DNA from: Micropterus salmoides
Lineage: Eukaryota; Chordata; Actinopteri; Centrarchiformes; Centrarchidae
Direction: 5' to 3'
Length of the DNA: 64,000 nucleotides
Assembly: GCF_014851395.1 (NCBI RefSeq)
Contig: NW_024041150.1
Span: forward strand, 28,571,225-28,635,224
In this document: positions 10,137 to 22,010 of the stretch, one piece after another
Position numbering within the stretch: the first letter of the stretch is position 1
How the letters are laid out: every line of letters starts with the position of its first letter
The notes under the pieces: generated by a model
What the model was told of the DNA's origin: nothing
What the model saw: only the letters and a program-made list of their open reading frames with translations
Database searches by the model: none
Made by a program: the position numbers and the translations under genes

Positions 10137-11679
10137 GCTGGGTTTTGTGCTTAAGTATCCAGGCAACATCAGGAGCAAGGGTCAGAGAAACCAGGAGCAA
10201 AAGTAACACTGTGACAGCAGTTTGGCCAAATGAATGGGACACATCATCAGTAGCGGTATATCCTTCTGTCATAGTTGAATAGTAAATATTAATAGGTTAT
10301 CTAGCTACTTAGTTGTACCTAGATAATGACCAATGCTGGGTCTCTGTAAATATTATTTTAACGTACAGTCTAGATTTGCTCTTATGAAAAGTGCAATGAG
10401 ATAACTGTTGTGAATTGGTGCTCAATAAAAAATAACTGAATTCAACTGCCAAGGAATAAAGGGATTCATTAGACCTGAAGCCTCTGTCCTGTTGTCTGCA
10501 TCTGACAATTATTTTTTATTTTTTTTAACCATACCATTACAAAGTATATCTCAGGGAAAGTCATACATAGTTTAATCAATTTCAAATTGATTCATATTAT
10601 AATATAGGTGAAGCTATGATGTACATGCACTCTACGATATAATCACATCTGTCTTATTGTGCCACCTCCTGGTCACAGGCCTGTACAATAATACAACCAC
10701 TTTGTTAATAGGTTTAAACAAGTTCTTAAAGCACTGTACAAGACACGTAACATATTGAGCTTTGAACATTCATTTATGACCAATGTCTGTTTACTTTATA
10801 AGATACTGCAAGGTTTAGCTACCCCACCCCTTTAACAATTTATCCTTACAGCACATAAGGAAATAAGGCAAACAAGATCATCAACAAGGGGAGACTGTTA
10901 AATAAAACACTGTTCGACAAAAATCGTACAAAATGCTTTTTCAATCACAGCGACAAAACAGTGGAATGCTTAAGTGTATTAGTTAAATCAGTCTAAACGT
11001 AGTCTATACACCCTGAATGTATTTATTTGTTATCAGTGTTATCACAGTTTTGTTTTTTAAATATCAAAATGTACTGATACACAGAAATAATTTTACAAAG
11101 TTTTACATTGAAAACCATAAATAAAATTAACTTTTTGTTTGCATAAACATTAAAATATTAACAGCAAATACCTTATGTAAACATGTGCAATGCATGAAAT
11201 GATCTGCAGACACATGAAGGTTAAAGCAGCAGAACATGTTGTGTTTTTACTTCAGTTTACTAGCTATAAGCAAGTTAGACAGACAAACCAAAGCTAAAAG
11301 TTACCCTGCATTTCCTTAAAGGCAATTTTCCCTCAGCACTCTTATAAAAACCAAAATATCACCAGACTTCAGACAGGCTGAAATATCTCTGCAGCGCTGT
11401 TGTCGTTTACCCAAACAAACGCATGCTTGTGGGAGACTGTTGCTAACTTTGTTTGATGCTGGAAAGTATTTGCCGTGAGTTTTTCAAAGCGCTGTAATCA
11501 AGCATGTTGTAATACTAACCGTCGGAAATCTTACTATGGTTTATCATTAAGCTGGTAACCACTTCATCCCTAAAACCAATAAATGAAACGTGCATTTCAA
11601 GTATGCTTGTGACATCCGTGTCATTCAGCTGCTTAAGGCAACAGTCCAGCATGACTGGTAAAGTAGATCAGGGAGAATC

Positions 11680-11907
11680 ATGGGGAGGAACTGGTTGGCA
11701 CACTATCTTGGGGAGCGTGCAGACTTTGTGGATCGGCCCAGCCTCTTCCCAGTGGTCTGCCAGGAGCCCCCAGAGCCCATCAACATCCCCACCAGTCGCT
11801 GGCAGCTGTCTGTCTACAACAGGGACATCCTTTCCCGCATGGACCATCTAAAGGCCAGCATCACTTCCACGTTTTGGTCCATCTTAAAGATGAACTCAAC
11901 CAAAAAA
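11680..11907 (+). CDS. Candidate coding exon of an unidentified gene
   Basis: From ATG 11680 the frame gives about 76 residues with a protein-like composition and C/G-rich third positions (MGRNWLAHYLGERADFVDRP, then a segment with VCQEPPEPINIPTSRWQLSV). I do not recognise the protein. About 40 bases downstream, at 11946, a MITE begins, so the native 3' boundary is uncertain; a one-base change in the A run near 11900 differs between the copies. It could be the first exon of the neighbour of GBA2, or a relic. The same sequence is at 50944. Confidence 0.4.
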
Positions 11908-11945
11908 CAAGACAGTGTAACAGACTTCCATGTACTAATATATAC

Positions 11946-13762
11946 CAGTGTTTCCCAAACATTGATTTATTTGTGGCAGCCTGCCGCAATATCAACGCTG
12001 ACAGCCACACAGGGCTCAACAATAACGGTGGCCCGATGGCTCTGGGCCAGTAAAACGTAACGTCGGGACAGTTGAACTAGCAACTTTAGTATTTTAAAAA
12101 AACTCAATGAAACTCAACATCCTGCAGTTGTTTTGCAGCTCTTGGCGCGCACCAATGTCCAATCAAGAGTTACGTGACGAGAGGTTTTCAAATATTATTT
12201 CTCTAATCTCAATCATGCGGCAACCTCTGGGTCGAAAGTGAAACTATGCAGACGGAACTTTAAGCTGCATTCTCTCTAACGGCCAGCAGAGGGCGAGTTC
12301 CATTAGAAATAATGGTAAAATGTTGCTACTTCTCAGCTGATTTATTACCTCAGTAAACACTTTTAAATGACTTTATAGTCTCAGTCGCTAGTTTCAGGTC
12401 TTCTTCAACACAGCATGATGTCCGTTTAGTATATTATGGTCCTATTTAGGGGAAAATAAACGATAATGCAGCGTATGCTTTTTGATGGGACTACCTTGTG
12501 ATTGACGGCAACCTGTTCATCAGGATAGAGGCGACTCGTGTCCGCTGCTCTGTGTACATTTTTCATAAATGGCTGTCAGCAGGAGAGCGCGTCATGTTTG
12601 AGTCTGTTAGTATGTTTTGTTTTAAAAGTAAATAGTTTTGTTAACCTTTTTATTTTTTTATGATTTTAACTGTGTTTACTGTTTTTACATTTTGGTTTAG
12701 TTTATTTTATATGCAGGATGTATTTCATAAACGATTAAACACGATTAAACACAGGAGGGACAGTAAAAATAGTTTTCGTGGGGTGGGGCCAGTTGCAAAA
12801 AAGTTTAATGTTGAGCCTTGCCGCCACATATTGATTTTCTTTTTTTTTTTAACCAGGCCTATTTAAAATCGTATCTGAAATAAGGACTCAGATTAGGGGC
12901 GTCACGATAGACTTAGCTCACGAGAGGAGATGATACACGATATTGGTGTCACGAGAACAAGACTAGAAGATATTTTAACCCTACTTTATAGAAAACAATT
13001 AATGCTAAAATATAAAAGTTGGGGGGTTCAGGTGGTCCTCCCCCCGAAAATTTTGAGCATTAAACATTTGATTTCCTACATTCTGGCAAACCTCTCCGCA
13101 CCAATTTCTTTTCCTGCATTAATTTATGGTGGAAATGTTTTTATTTATGTAAAAGAGAAACAGAAAATTCAGATGGCAGGTGACAATTCAAATCTAAAAA
13201 TCTAAAAGAACAGAAAACCAAAAACAAACTGTATCAAGAAGTTGTTAAAGTTACTCACTGGTGCTTCATGTTTTGGGGCCATTTTATAATTAGTAGCTTT
13301 ATTTTTTTTAGCTTAAGTTAAATTAATAAATAAGTGCAAATTAACTTTTCTCAAAACATTTTCATTTGTTATTTAACATTTCTGGTTGCAAGCTATTCAG
13401 AACATTTTTAACAAATGCTTTCAAAAAGTGGTGGGTACAAGACCTGCCCTACTCTGCCTCTGATTGTCTGTCAGGTTTACCGATTAGGAATGACGATTGG
13501 TTAGGCATATGCGGCTGTAAATTTGCAAAGATCATGCTAGAGTGGACTCGGTAGATCCACTTCATCATCGGATCTGCACAAATCACGTAGGTGACCCATT
13601 TTTGTCTCAAAATGGCGAAACGGTGAAAGGTGCCTGCAATGTCGGAGACTATTAATTATAGCTATATTAATATTAGAATACTGCAGGGTTTTCGAGGTTA
13701 GCAGGCTGTACATAGCTGGTACTCAATGCCATAGTTACGCTGTCACTCTGTGGGAAACACTG
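11946..13762. mobile_element. Composite hAT-like non-autonomous element
   Basis: The ends CAGTGTTTCCCAAA and TGTGGGAAACACTG form inverted repeats of the same kind as 3445-3810, and the inner borders (TTTGTGGCAGCCTGCCGC; GGTTTTCGAGGTTAGCAGGC) also match. The interior is expanded by other material, including a CAGGGCTCAACAATAAC hAT-type end at about 12012 and a block shared with 3012-3190 (12882-13080). No 8-bp target duplication is evident. Confidence 0.6.
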
Positions 13763-14540
13763 TAGACTCACAACTACACGTATCAGTTTTGTCATGTCAT
13801 AACATTGCATACGCAGTTCTTATAAATGTGTGCTGTGAAATAAATCTACATACACTAACTTCTACAAATGATCTGTAAAGCATAATTTTAAACATCACTG
13901 TCATTAAATCCCAGATGTTCTAGATGGCAGTTCAGAGGCTGGCCTGCCACAGCAGGGGGACAGCTCTCTGGGTGACCTCCATCAGCAATGAGGTCGGTCA
14001 GATTATGACCAGTGTCCTGGACAAGATCAGGGTTTTTCCTGCATAGAGAAATTTTTGCCGCCCAAAGAGGTTTTAGCAAGAGCCCAAGGAAAATCACCAG
14101 CGCCAAAATGATCAGAATTGAAGAAGCGTTTCAAATATTCTCCTAATGTGTTTTAATAGCCATTTATCAAACAGCTTTTGAGCAAGCAGAAGATGTTTTG
14201 TCTTCCAGCAGTCACCTCTCCTGTCATCCGCAGCGCTGTTTTTTTATTTTTGTAACACATGCAGCTGAAGCAGGATTAATAAACCAGCTGCTGCGTTGGT
14301 TTGACTGCGCCTGAACGCTCCACTACGAAGCTCGCGCTACTGGGAGCGATGACTTCCTGTTATTTCTCACAATATAAAAGCAGTTTATGCTCTAAGTGTG
14401 CTGGTATTCACCGGTACTGTCACTTTTACATTTTACTCTTTGGTGTACCAGCCCGTGTCCTCATTTCTGCCCACTCCTGTTCCTGTTATCTCCTGCCTTG
14501 CTAATCTCTGCAGGGAGATCGGGTGCCTTTCATGCAGCCA
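13763..14540. other. Intergenic, nothing recognised
   Basis: Sequence without a recognisable gene or classified repeat. Small open frames (for example the minus-strand frame at 14106-13888) have no family resemblance that I can support. Confidence 0.5.
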
Positions 14541-14549
14541 TGTGCGTTA

Positions 14550-14840
14550 GCTGCTTGTCACTTTTCGTGAACCGACCAATCACAGCCTGGTGTAGGCGGG
14601 GCATTAAAAAAAGGCTGATGCACTACATCAAACTTTAGAAATGTTGACTCGTTCTGTATGCAAGGTTTTTATTATTGACATTTAGTACTTTGCATAAACA
14701 AATCAGAGACTGACCACCATGTAGAGCATTTTTCTTGCACAATAATTTAGTAACTGAAAACAAACTTAATGACAAAATTAAACTGCTGTTTTATCCATCT
14801 GGAATTAATATTAGGCTACTAATAGTAAGCTATAGTAGCC
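14550..14840. repeat. Dispersed repeat shared with 21745-22010
   Basis: GACCAATCACAGCCTGGTG, GGCGGGGCATTAAAAA and CAAACTTTAGAAATGTTGA have diverged counterparts in the same order at 21770-21840. Class unknown. Confidence 0.5.
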
Positions 14841-14846
14841 TATATC

Positions 14847-16090
14847 ATCATGTTAGACAGACTGAGGCACTGGGTGGGGATCTCTGGTACTGCTCTAGAA
14901 TGGTTTTCATCCTACCTGTCAAATAGGAAGTTTTGCGTGTCTGTAAACAACTATGTCTCTTCATTCTGTCCAGTTAAATATGGTGTGCCTCAGGGGTCGG
15001 TCTTAGGACCCATTTTGTTTTCCTTGTATCTGCTTCCCCTTGGACATATTATCCATAAACATGGCATTTCTTTTCATATTTATGCTGATGACACAGAAAT
15101 ATACTTGCCCGTCAGATCCACAGACCCTGGAATGCTGAGTTCACTTAACAACTGCCTTTGTGAAGTTAAAAAATGGATGTCAAATAATTTCCTCCAGCTG
15201 AACTCAGACAAAACAGAAATCCTGGTCATCGGGTCTCAGCAGATGGCAAAATACTGCCAAATACTGCCATCTGCTGGTTCCCTAGTAAATCACATTAAGC
15301 CTGTGGCAAAGAACCTTGGTGTTTGGTTTGATAGTAATTTAAATTTCGAGCAGCACACCACAAAGCTTGTTCAATCATGTTTTTATCAACTTAGAAATAT
15401 AGCTAAAATTTGATCTATGTTAACTTTTAAGGACACCGAGACCATTTTACACGCCTTCATCTCATCACGCCTGGATTATTGCAACAGCCTTTTCACCTGT
15501 TTAACCCAAAAATCTATTGATCGACTCCAGACTGTCCAGAACTCAGCTGCCAGGCTTTTAACCAGAACAAAGAAATATGACCACATTATTCCTATTTTAG
15601 CTTCATTACACTGGCTCCCAGTATGTTTTAGAATTGACTTTAAAATTCTATTGATCACTTTTAAAGCTCTTCATGGCCTCTCGCCTTGTTATATTTCTGA
15701 CCTTTTAGTCCCGTACGCACCAGCACGCACCTTGAGATCCTCGGGCAGAGGTCTGTTGTCTGTTCCAGAGTCTCGACTGAAAACTAAAGGGGACAGAGCG
15801 TTTTCTGTCAGGGCCCCGAGGCTCTGGAACAGCCTGCCCGAGGAAATCAGGTCGGCTGAGTCGGTGAACTCTTTTAAGTCCCTTCTTAAAACATACTTTT
15901 ATAGGAGAGCTTTTCCCGATCTTATTTGACTTTATTTTATCCCTTTTATTTTATTGTATTTTACTAATTTTATATTAAATTTTCATGCTCTTATCTTTTT
16001 TGTATTATTCTTTACACTTGTTAAAGCACTTTGTAACTTGTTTTTGAAAAGTGCTCTACAAATAAGGATTATTATTATTATTATATTATT
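14847..16090 (+). mobile_element. L2/CR1-like LINE, 5'-truncated
   Basis: The element starts inside the reverse transcriptase and runs to a 3' tail with AAGCACTTTGTAACTTG, AAAAGTGCTCTACAAATAA and an ATT microsatellite (about 16068-16090), a tail I associate with teleost L2/Maui LINEs. The 5' truncation is typical of target-primed insertion. The second copy is at 54110-55353. Confidence 0.85.
14850..15929 (+). pseudogene. L2-like LINE reverse transcriptase remnant with one stop
   Basis: One frame of 360 codons with a single in-frame TGA at 15411-15413. It shows VKYGVPQGSVLGPILFSLYL, the catalytic FHIYADDT, LQLNSDKTEILVIG, then the C-terminal LDYCNSLFTCL, LHWLPVCFRI and LWNSLPEEIR blocks. The endonuclease and the start of the RT are missing, so it cannot move on its own. 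In the second copy a one-base loss right after YADDT adds a frameshift. Confidence 0.88.
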
Positions 16091-16114
16091 ATACCATTAT
16101 CTGAAATTCTAATG

Positions 16115-16560
16115 AATACTCTAGGGCTGACCCGGCATAGTTGAAGTCACGATGCTTCGATGGGCGGAGCCAGCTTCGACTGTGAGATTGACAGTCGAAG
16201 CTTCGCAGTGAAACAAGGATCATGCCATTTTGGCGATATGGGGGTGCTCAACGTCTGATTTTACATAGAACTACAATATACATTTCAACATACAATGCTG
16301 TAAATAAACATGTAAAAGGAATAAAACTTTCAATAAATGTTTTTAAAATGCGTAAATAAATCCTAAATTGTAACCTAACCCTGGGTCGTCAGTGCGCATG
16401 TGTAGGCTTAGCGTGTTTGTGTGCAGTGAGTGATCAGTGGCAGAAGAGGAACACTTGCGGAAGAGACGGAGCCCCAGCTTCACCAGTGTTGTGCCGAGTT
16501 GTTCGCACCTCGCGAGACTTTCGGATAATTTATCACCGTTGATGAACCACACAAAGAATA
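16115..16560. repeat. Unclassified repeat with TTCGA motifs
   Basis: GGGCTGACCCGGCATAGT at the start, followed by paired CGATGCTTCGATG / CAGTCGAAGCTTCG motifs, looks like the border of a non-autonomous DNA element, possibly hAT. The right end is not visible. No coding signal. Confidence 0.35.
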
Positions 16561-16658
16561 TTACATTGTTTTTAAAGACGCGGCTACTTGAAATAGACCC
16601 ACAAGGACGTGCATGAAGTTATCGGCAGCACGGCATGCAAGTAAAACTGAAGGCAGGC

Positions 16659-16676
16659 GAGAGAGAGAGAGAGAGA
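16659..16676. repeat. GA microsatellite, nine units
   Basis: (GA)9 here versus (GA)11 at 55921-55942 in the second copy, a length difference of the kind seen between alleles or recent duplicates. Confidence 0.85.
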
Positions 16677-16920
16677 AATGGGTCTTCAAAAAGCTTCAGT
16701 TTAGCTGGAAATTTACAGTGTAAGTTTAATGAATGGAGACTGCAGCTCTGCAGCTTCTCAAGATTAAAGCAGAGCTACTGTGTATATTTTGTTTTTATAG
16801 ATTTTGGTCATAAAGTAACTTCCTGCCTTTACTGTACGCATACTGATCATGCTTACTGTCGCGCTAAGTCAAAGGCCCATTCTGAGCCAGGAAAAACCCT
16901 TAAGTTGGGTGGCTGGTGAG

Positions 16921-17110
16921 ATGGAGCAGAATCTGGCATGTGTAGAAATGTCACATAAGGTGCATCCAAGATGTGCCAGGTGTGCAGCTATACACAGAGA
17001 TCGGCACCACAACCACCAAGGGGGGTGCATCATCCTGAACAGGTACCACTGTGCCAGAGGCTCCACAGACCTGGAATCTTTTCACTGCCACCTTAACAGG
17101 TTCATTTCAG
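16921..17110 (+). pseudogene. Cys/His-rich coding fragment, probably transposon-derived
   Basis: From ATG 16921 the frame gives 63 residues including HPRCARCAAIHRDRHH and RGSTDLESFHCHLNRFISG, ending at a good donor (CAG|GTATG). I recall the LESFHxHLNRFIPG pattern from repetitive, transposon-associated proteins in teleosts, but cannot name the family. No partner exon is visible. Repeated at 56187. Confidence 0.35.
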
Positions 17111-17528
17111 GTATGTTGCGTAGATTTTGATGATGGGGCCAACTTATGTATTGAACCTTTAACTGAGTATTTCTTCAGTTTGCTTGCTGGGATTCAGAAA
17201 AAGGAGGTTTTTGTTGAGATCTGGATTCATGTGGAGACTTGAACTGAGTTAAGGTGTCATTAATTGATGGTTGAACTGTGAGTTTTGTATTGAGAGTTCA
17301 CTGTATAATACGCTGTCAAGAACTTTATTTTTCTTGTAGTCGTCAGGTAGGCCTACCTGATGATATTATTTAATGCCTTGACTTGACACTCAAATTATCT
17401 TTCTCTGAAATTATTATAATTTAAAACTTTTACTCTGTCCCTTTCTAACATCCTTGCTTCTTATCATGGCTGACATATACAGTACTAATAATTAGGTCTG
17501 GGCAATATGGCCAAAAATTTTACCATGA
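17111..17528. other. Intergenic, nothing recognised
   Basis: AT-rich spacer. A GGTCTGGGCAATATGGCC hAT-type border fragment is visible at about 17493-17520, just before the next element. Confidence 0.5.
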
Positions 17529-18951
17529 CAGTGTTTCCCACAGGATGACTGTTTAACTGTGGTGGGTTGAAACTTTCATATTATCATCTGGTTGCTTACA
17601 TTCACCCCAGATGCAAATTCAAAACATGCACTGTGGAATGTTCTGGATGTATTTGTAGGCCTATATGTATATAAATAACTGTATATATTGTTTTATTTTA
17701 TTTTATATTTTACCATATTTTAATATGGGCCTACACTTAATTATATGTTTGTGTAGCATGAAGGAACTACAAATTTCATTTCATTATGCAGCCTTGTGCT
17801 GTATATTGACTAATAAACAACTTTGTACCTTTGCACCTTCTATTTATAGCAGGTAATTTTTTATATCACGATTTTAGTTGTACTTAATTCTCTACCTTAT
17901 TTTAATAAAAAGTCTTGGGTTGTTTTTTCCTCATAACTTTCTGACATTTCCCAGGGTATATAGTATTTGACAGCATTTGTGTAAAAATACATAAAAGCTG
18001 AGTGGTGGTGATTAAAGTCAATACAGCATGTATGACATTGACTAGCCTACAATGCTTTGTCCAATATGCAATTATCCTACTTGTGCAAGTGCTGTACCAA
18101 GCCCTGGCTCTGTAAATGGGAAACAAAGTGGCTCGGACTGAGCCACACAACAAGGGGCTATATGTAGTTTTTCAATGAAATCACTTATTAATAAATCAGG
18201 GTAGGGTAGGGCTGGGCGATATAGCCAAAAATGTTATCACGATAAAAACATTTCATATCATTCGATAACGATAATTATCACAATATGTGTCAAATCATTA
18301 TTTCTTTCAAGTTTAAAGGCAGATTTTTGCTCCTGACTGAAAGTTTAAGAAGCCAGATGGTTAATTATGTGGTTAAACTTTTCTTTATGGTCAGAATGTG
18401 ACAAACACTTGATGCCAAACAGTGGATCACTTCAGAAGTCTGAGTTAGAACATTCAAAACTATTTTTACTTTTATTTACACCAAATATGATTAGTGAATC
18501 TTTTTTCAGGCTTCTTTTTTCAACAAAATAAATATTTTAATAGAAAAATTAATTTGTTTGTGATTCAAATAAATTAAAGCAAATATTTATTGACGATATG
18601 TTGAACATTTATTATATTGTTATTGAGGAAAATTATATTGCGATAATTATCATTATTGTTTCATTGCCCAGCCGTAATTTAGGGTTGCTGGAAAAACATT
18701 AAAGAAATTAGTTGACTTTTTTGCTGTTTCATCACCATTTATATCTTTGCAGTGTGTTTATGATCAAATTGTTTACTAGGGCACACAATTGTTAACAAAA
18801 GTGCAAAGTTCTTTTGCTTTTAAAGTGCACCAAATTAATGCACTTAACTTTAAAAGGCACACATTTTCTTTCGGGGGGGCAATACCCCAGACCACCCTAG
18901 AGGGTCCATGTCCACCCACCATAGTCTCACAAAATCTTGTGGGAAACACTG
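17529..18951. mobile_element. Composite hAT-like element with CAGTGTTTCCC ends
   Basis: The ends CAGTGTTTCCCACAGG and TTGTGGGAAACACTG are inverted repeats. The interior has no transposase and contains a complete MITE of a different family (18207-18676). No matching 8-bp duplication flanks it (TACCATGA versus CGTCATCC), so the outer pairing could be coincidental joining of two elements. Confidence 0.55.
18207..18676. mobile_element. hAT-type MITE, TAGGGCTGGGCGATA ends
   Basis: It starts TAGGGCTGGGCGATATAGCC and ends TTGCCCAGCCGTA, so the ends are inverted repeats. About 470 bases with no coding capacity. The flanks GGGTAGGG and ATTTAGGG share their last five bases. The termini resemble those of the hAT element at 24560-27989, a possible source of transposase. 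It nests inside 17529-18951. Confidence 0.65.
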
Positions 18952-20375
18952 CGTCATCCGCTCCATTGTAGCCGACCAGCAGACACAGCATCCGAACGCT
19001 CTCCTTATCATTAACGGAGATCTTAACCACGCCAAAATCTCAAGGACACTGACCAACTTCAAACAGTACGTTACCTGTAACACCAGAGGAGACAAGACCC
19101 TGGATCTGCTGTATGCCAATGTTAAAGAGGCACTGCACTTCCCCCTCTGGGCAAATCTGACCACTATCTGGTACTGCTGACTCCAACGTACAAGCCTGCT
19201 GTTAGGAGACAGCCTGTCTCAGCCTGTCTCAGGGGAGGCCTCCTCGGCCGGAAATTTTCAGTTTGCGTACCAGGCTGACATTAGCGTGGATGACGCCATC
19301 ATCTACCTGCTTCACAGAGCTTACACCCACCTGGAGAAGCCACACAGCACTCTCTGGCTAGCTGAGAAGCTCTCTGTGATGCAGGTGGACCAGGACCTGG
19401 TGGCCTGGATCACTGACTACCTCAGAGGTCGTGTTGAGCAACACTGGCACACCCCAAGGAACTGTACTGTCACCGTTTCTCTTCACACTCTACACTTCTG
19501 ACTTTTGCTTTGACTCTTGGGACGAGCCACCTCCAGAAGTTCTCAGAAGACTCCTCCATCGTCAGCTATATCACTGATGACAGCGAGCAGGAGTACAGAG
19601 ACCTGAATGAGAGCTTCATCGAATGGTGTGACAGCAACCACCTCCAGCTCAACACAAGAAAAACCAAGGAGCAGGTGGTGGACTTACTTACAGATGCAGC
19701 AAGAGGCCCCACACCCCTGTTGTGATAAGGGGTGATGGGGTAGAGATGGTGGACACCTATAAGTTCCTGGGGGTGCACCTCAAAAACAAACTGGACTGGA
19801 CAGACAACACCGAGGCCCTCTACAGGAAAGGACAGAGAAGGCTGTTCTTCCTGAGGAGGCTCAGGTCCTTCAATGTGTGCACCAGGCTGCTGCGGATGTT
19901 CTACCAGTCTGTCATCTTCTTCGCTGTGGTGTGCTGGGGAGGTTAGGTGCGCAAGCTGGTGAAGAAGGCCAGCTTGGTGGTGGGGATGGAACTGGACAGT
20001 GTGGAGGCAGTGACTGAGAGGAGGATGAGAGGGAAGCTGAAAACCATAATGGACAAGCCCTCTCATCCTCTCTATGCTGAGCTGAGGCAGCTCAGGAGCT
20101 CCTTCAGCCACAGACTCATCCAGCCCCGAGCCTCAAAGCCCCTTGGAGGCTCATTTGTGCCGTCAGCCATCAGGTTCTACAACACCACAGCACCAAACTG
20201 ACAGATTTGTGCCTGATTATATCTGAGACCTTTATCTGGTTGTAAATAATTATTCTTGATTGTATAGTGTGTTAATTAATCTACAATACTGCATCTGTTC
20301 TTTTATATTCCTTATGCTGCTAAGTTAACCTAAATTTCCCCTACGGGGGATGAATAATGTAATATCTTATCTCAT
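18952..20375 (+). mobile_element. Jockey/CR1-group LINE, internally deleted
   Basis: Remnants of a LINE in order: the end of the endonuclease domain, the second half of the RT, and a 3' tail with ATTTCCCCTACGGGGGATGA then AATATCTTATCTCATC, a form I associate with Rex1/L2-like teleost LINEs. The core RT between about 19180 and 19260 is missing. The left boundary abuts the hAT end at 18951. The second copy is 58217-59638. Confidence 0.75.
18955..20201 (+). pseudogene. LINE endonuclease/RT remnant, multiply frameshifted
   Basis: LIINGDLNHAKISRTL and KTLDLLYANVKEALHFP resemble the endonuclease end. WITDYLRGRVEQ, SYITDDSEQEYRDLNESF, DGVEMVDTYKFLGVHLKNK and RLRSFNVCTRLLRMFYQSV resemble the RT palm and thumb. 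PLGGSFVPSAIRFYN resembles the C-terminus. The catalytic YxDD position reads YITDD. At least four frame or stop breaks. Not functional. Confidence 0.8.
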
Positions 20376-20442
20376 CAAGCAGCTGATCAGCAATCACTTG
20401 GACTCATGGACTCACTGTAAGACAACAAACATAATGCTTATG

Positions 20443-20514
20443 TTCCCTGACCGGGAATCGAACCCGGGCCGCGGCGGTGAGAGCGCCGAATCCTAACCAC
20501 TAGACCACCAGGGA
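20443..20514 (-). tRNA. tRNA-Glu (CTC)
   Basis: 72 bases on the minus strand: TCCCTGGTGGTCTAGTGG at the 5' end, anticodon loop CTCTCAC with CTC, T arm CCGGGTTCGATTCCCGG, and a seven-base acceptor stem with A discriminator. The cloverleaf is complete. The second copy at 59706 has lost one base of the acceptor stem. Confidence 0.95.
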
Positions 20515-21089
20515 ACCTGGCTAATGCCTGTGATTTCACATAGTACACCAGCATGTTCCACCAGCTTGTGCAGGAATGCATGTTTTGGTCATAAAAGTGT
20601 CATCTATATCTAAGGAAGTCATAGAAACAGTAGAGGGAACACAAACACACATCTCTGCTGATCACAGAAAGATAAACAGACCTGGTTGAATTGAATTTAC
20701 TGGATTCTCTGTGCCATTTCTGTGTCTGACTTTCTGGCCAGTTCCATCTGCTCTATGCAGCGTGACGTGGCTTCTGTCAAAAATAGACTAGCTGCGCAGT
20801 CATATTCCTTTGGCAGTGGTAGTGTATGTTTTCATGAATTTACTTTTAAATGACGCATTCAGCATGATCACAGTTTTGTTTGTGGCTCTCAAGACAAGCC
20901 CTTAAGAAGTACTGACTTGCAAATTATCCTTTACTTCTGAGTACTGAAATCAAATTTTTACATAAGATGTCAGAATTCTTACTTTTTTCTCAGAACTTTG
21001 GCTTAAAAAAATCGAAATTCTGAGTTTAAACTCTTTACTGAAACAAAATTTTTACATAAAAATACAAGTCATAATCTTTACGTAAAAAT
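20515..21089. other. Intergenic, nothing recognised
   Basis: No gene or classified repeat seen between the tRNA-Glu and the GTTAAC-rich repeat. Confidence 0.5.
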
Positions 21090-22010
21090 TAGGCCTGGGT
21101 AACGCGTTAACGGATTAATTAACGGCGAGAATTATTTTATCGCGCGTTAACGCAGGCTGGGTTAACATTAAGGCTGGGTGATGCGTTAACACATTAATTA
21201 ATTAATGCTGACAATTATTTTATTACATGTTGTTTATTATTATTGTGAAAGTCTGTTGCTCACTTGCTCTGAATACACATCAAATCCATGGGTCACAGGA
21301 GGGGTGGGATGTTGATTAGCCTGCAAATCACCCATCCCAAACATATAATACAACACATAATACGTTGGATGCAGTGTGAGGGAGAAGTAGATAACAAAAG
21401 CAAGACAAGCGATCAAATGCCATAGCGAAGTGGATAGCTACACACTGCATGCTGATTAGTATTGGGGAAGATGGCGGTCTTATGAACGTTAATTAATTTT
21501 CCTCGCATATGCCCCTAAAAAAACTGATACTTGCGAGCCACCGGAGCGCCGAGAGTGGGCGGGTCGCTCGGTGGCTGCTTGAGTAGCTCATTACAAAAAC
21601 AAAGACAGCGATGTCAGCAGCTGGAGTGGCGAGACAGAAGACAGTAGGGAGAAGATAAGGAAGTTGTGGGTTTGGCTAGCTGGCTACAAGGTGTATCAGG
21701 TACCTTCTGTTGAAACATGTTCATCTTTTCATAAAATCGATGTGTTCGTCAATTTCACTTTTCGTCAACTGACCAATCACAGCCTGGATGGGGCGGGACA
21801 TAAAAATGGTTTGACATGCTCCAGTAAACTTTCAATTGTTGAACTTGAGCAAGGATTTTATGAATGAAAACATGAAACAGCTGTTTTTTCCCCAACTGGA
21901 ATTAATTTTACACTAATTGTGGGCTACATAGGAAACTATTACATAAAATGACAATAGCCTACATATAGTAAAATTAAATAATTTATATATTAACATACTA
22001 ACAGAATACT
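21090..22010. repeat. GTTAAC-rich repeat region, hAT-like border
   Basis: It begins TAGGCCTGGGTAACGCGTTAA, with a partial second copy (AGGCTGGGTGATGCGTTAAC) at about 21170, so it may be a tandem pair of element borders. The latter part (21745-22010) shares blocks with 14550-14840. Class and right end are uncertain. The copy after the gap begins at 60352. Confidence 0.4.

Larger units (their letters stand above)
9142..11640 (+). other. GBA2 3' UTR and intergenic sequence
   Basis: AT-rich sequence after the GBA2 stop. It includes a likely polyadenylation signal (9666-9671) and a tRNA-Asn-like remnant (10081-10136). The rest shows no coding pattern or recognisable repeat. Confidence 0.6.

Noticed and set aside
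16068..16090. Independent ATT microsatellite
   Set aside because: It is the 3' tail of the L2-like LINE, not a separate repeat.
19566..20111. 181-residue minus-strand frame in the second LINE
   Set aside because: It is the antisense of the LINE RT C-terminal region; the sense strand shows the family motifs.
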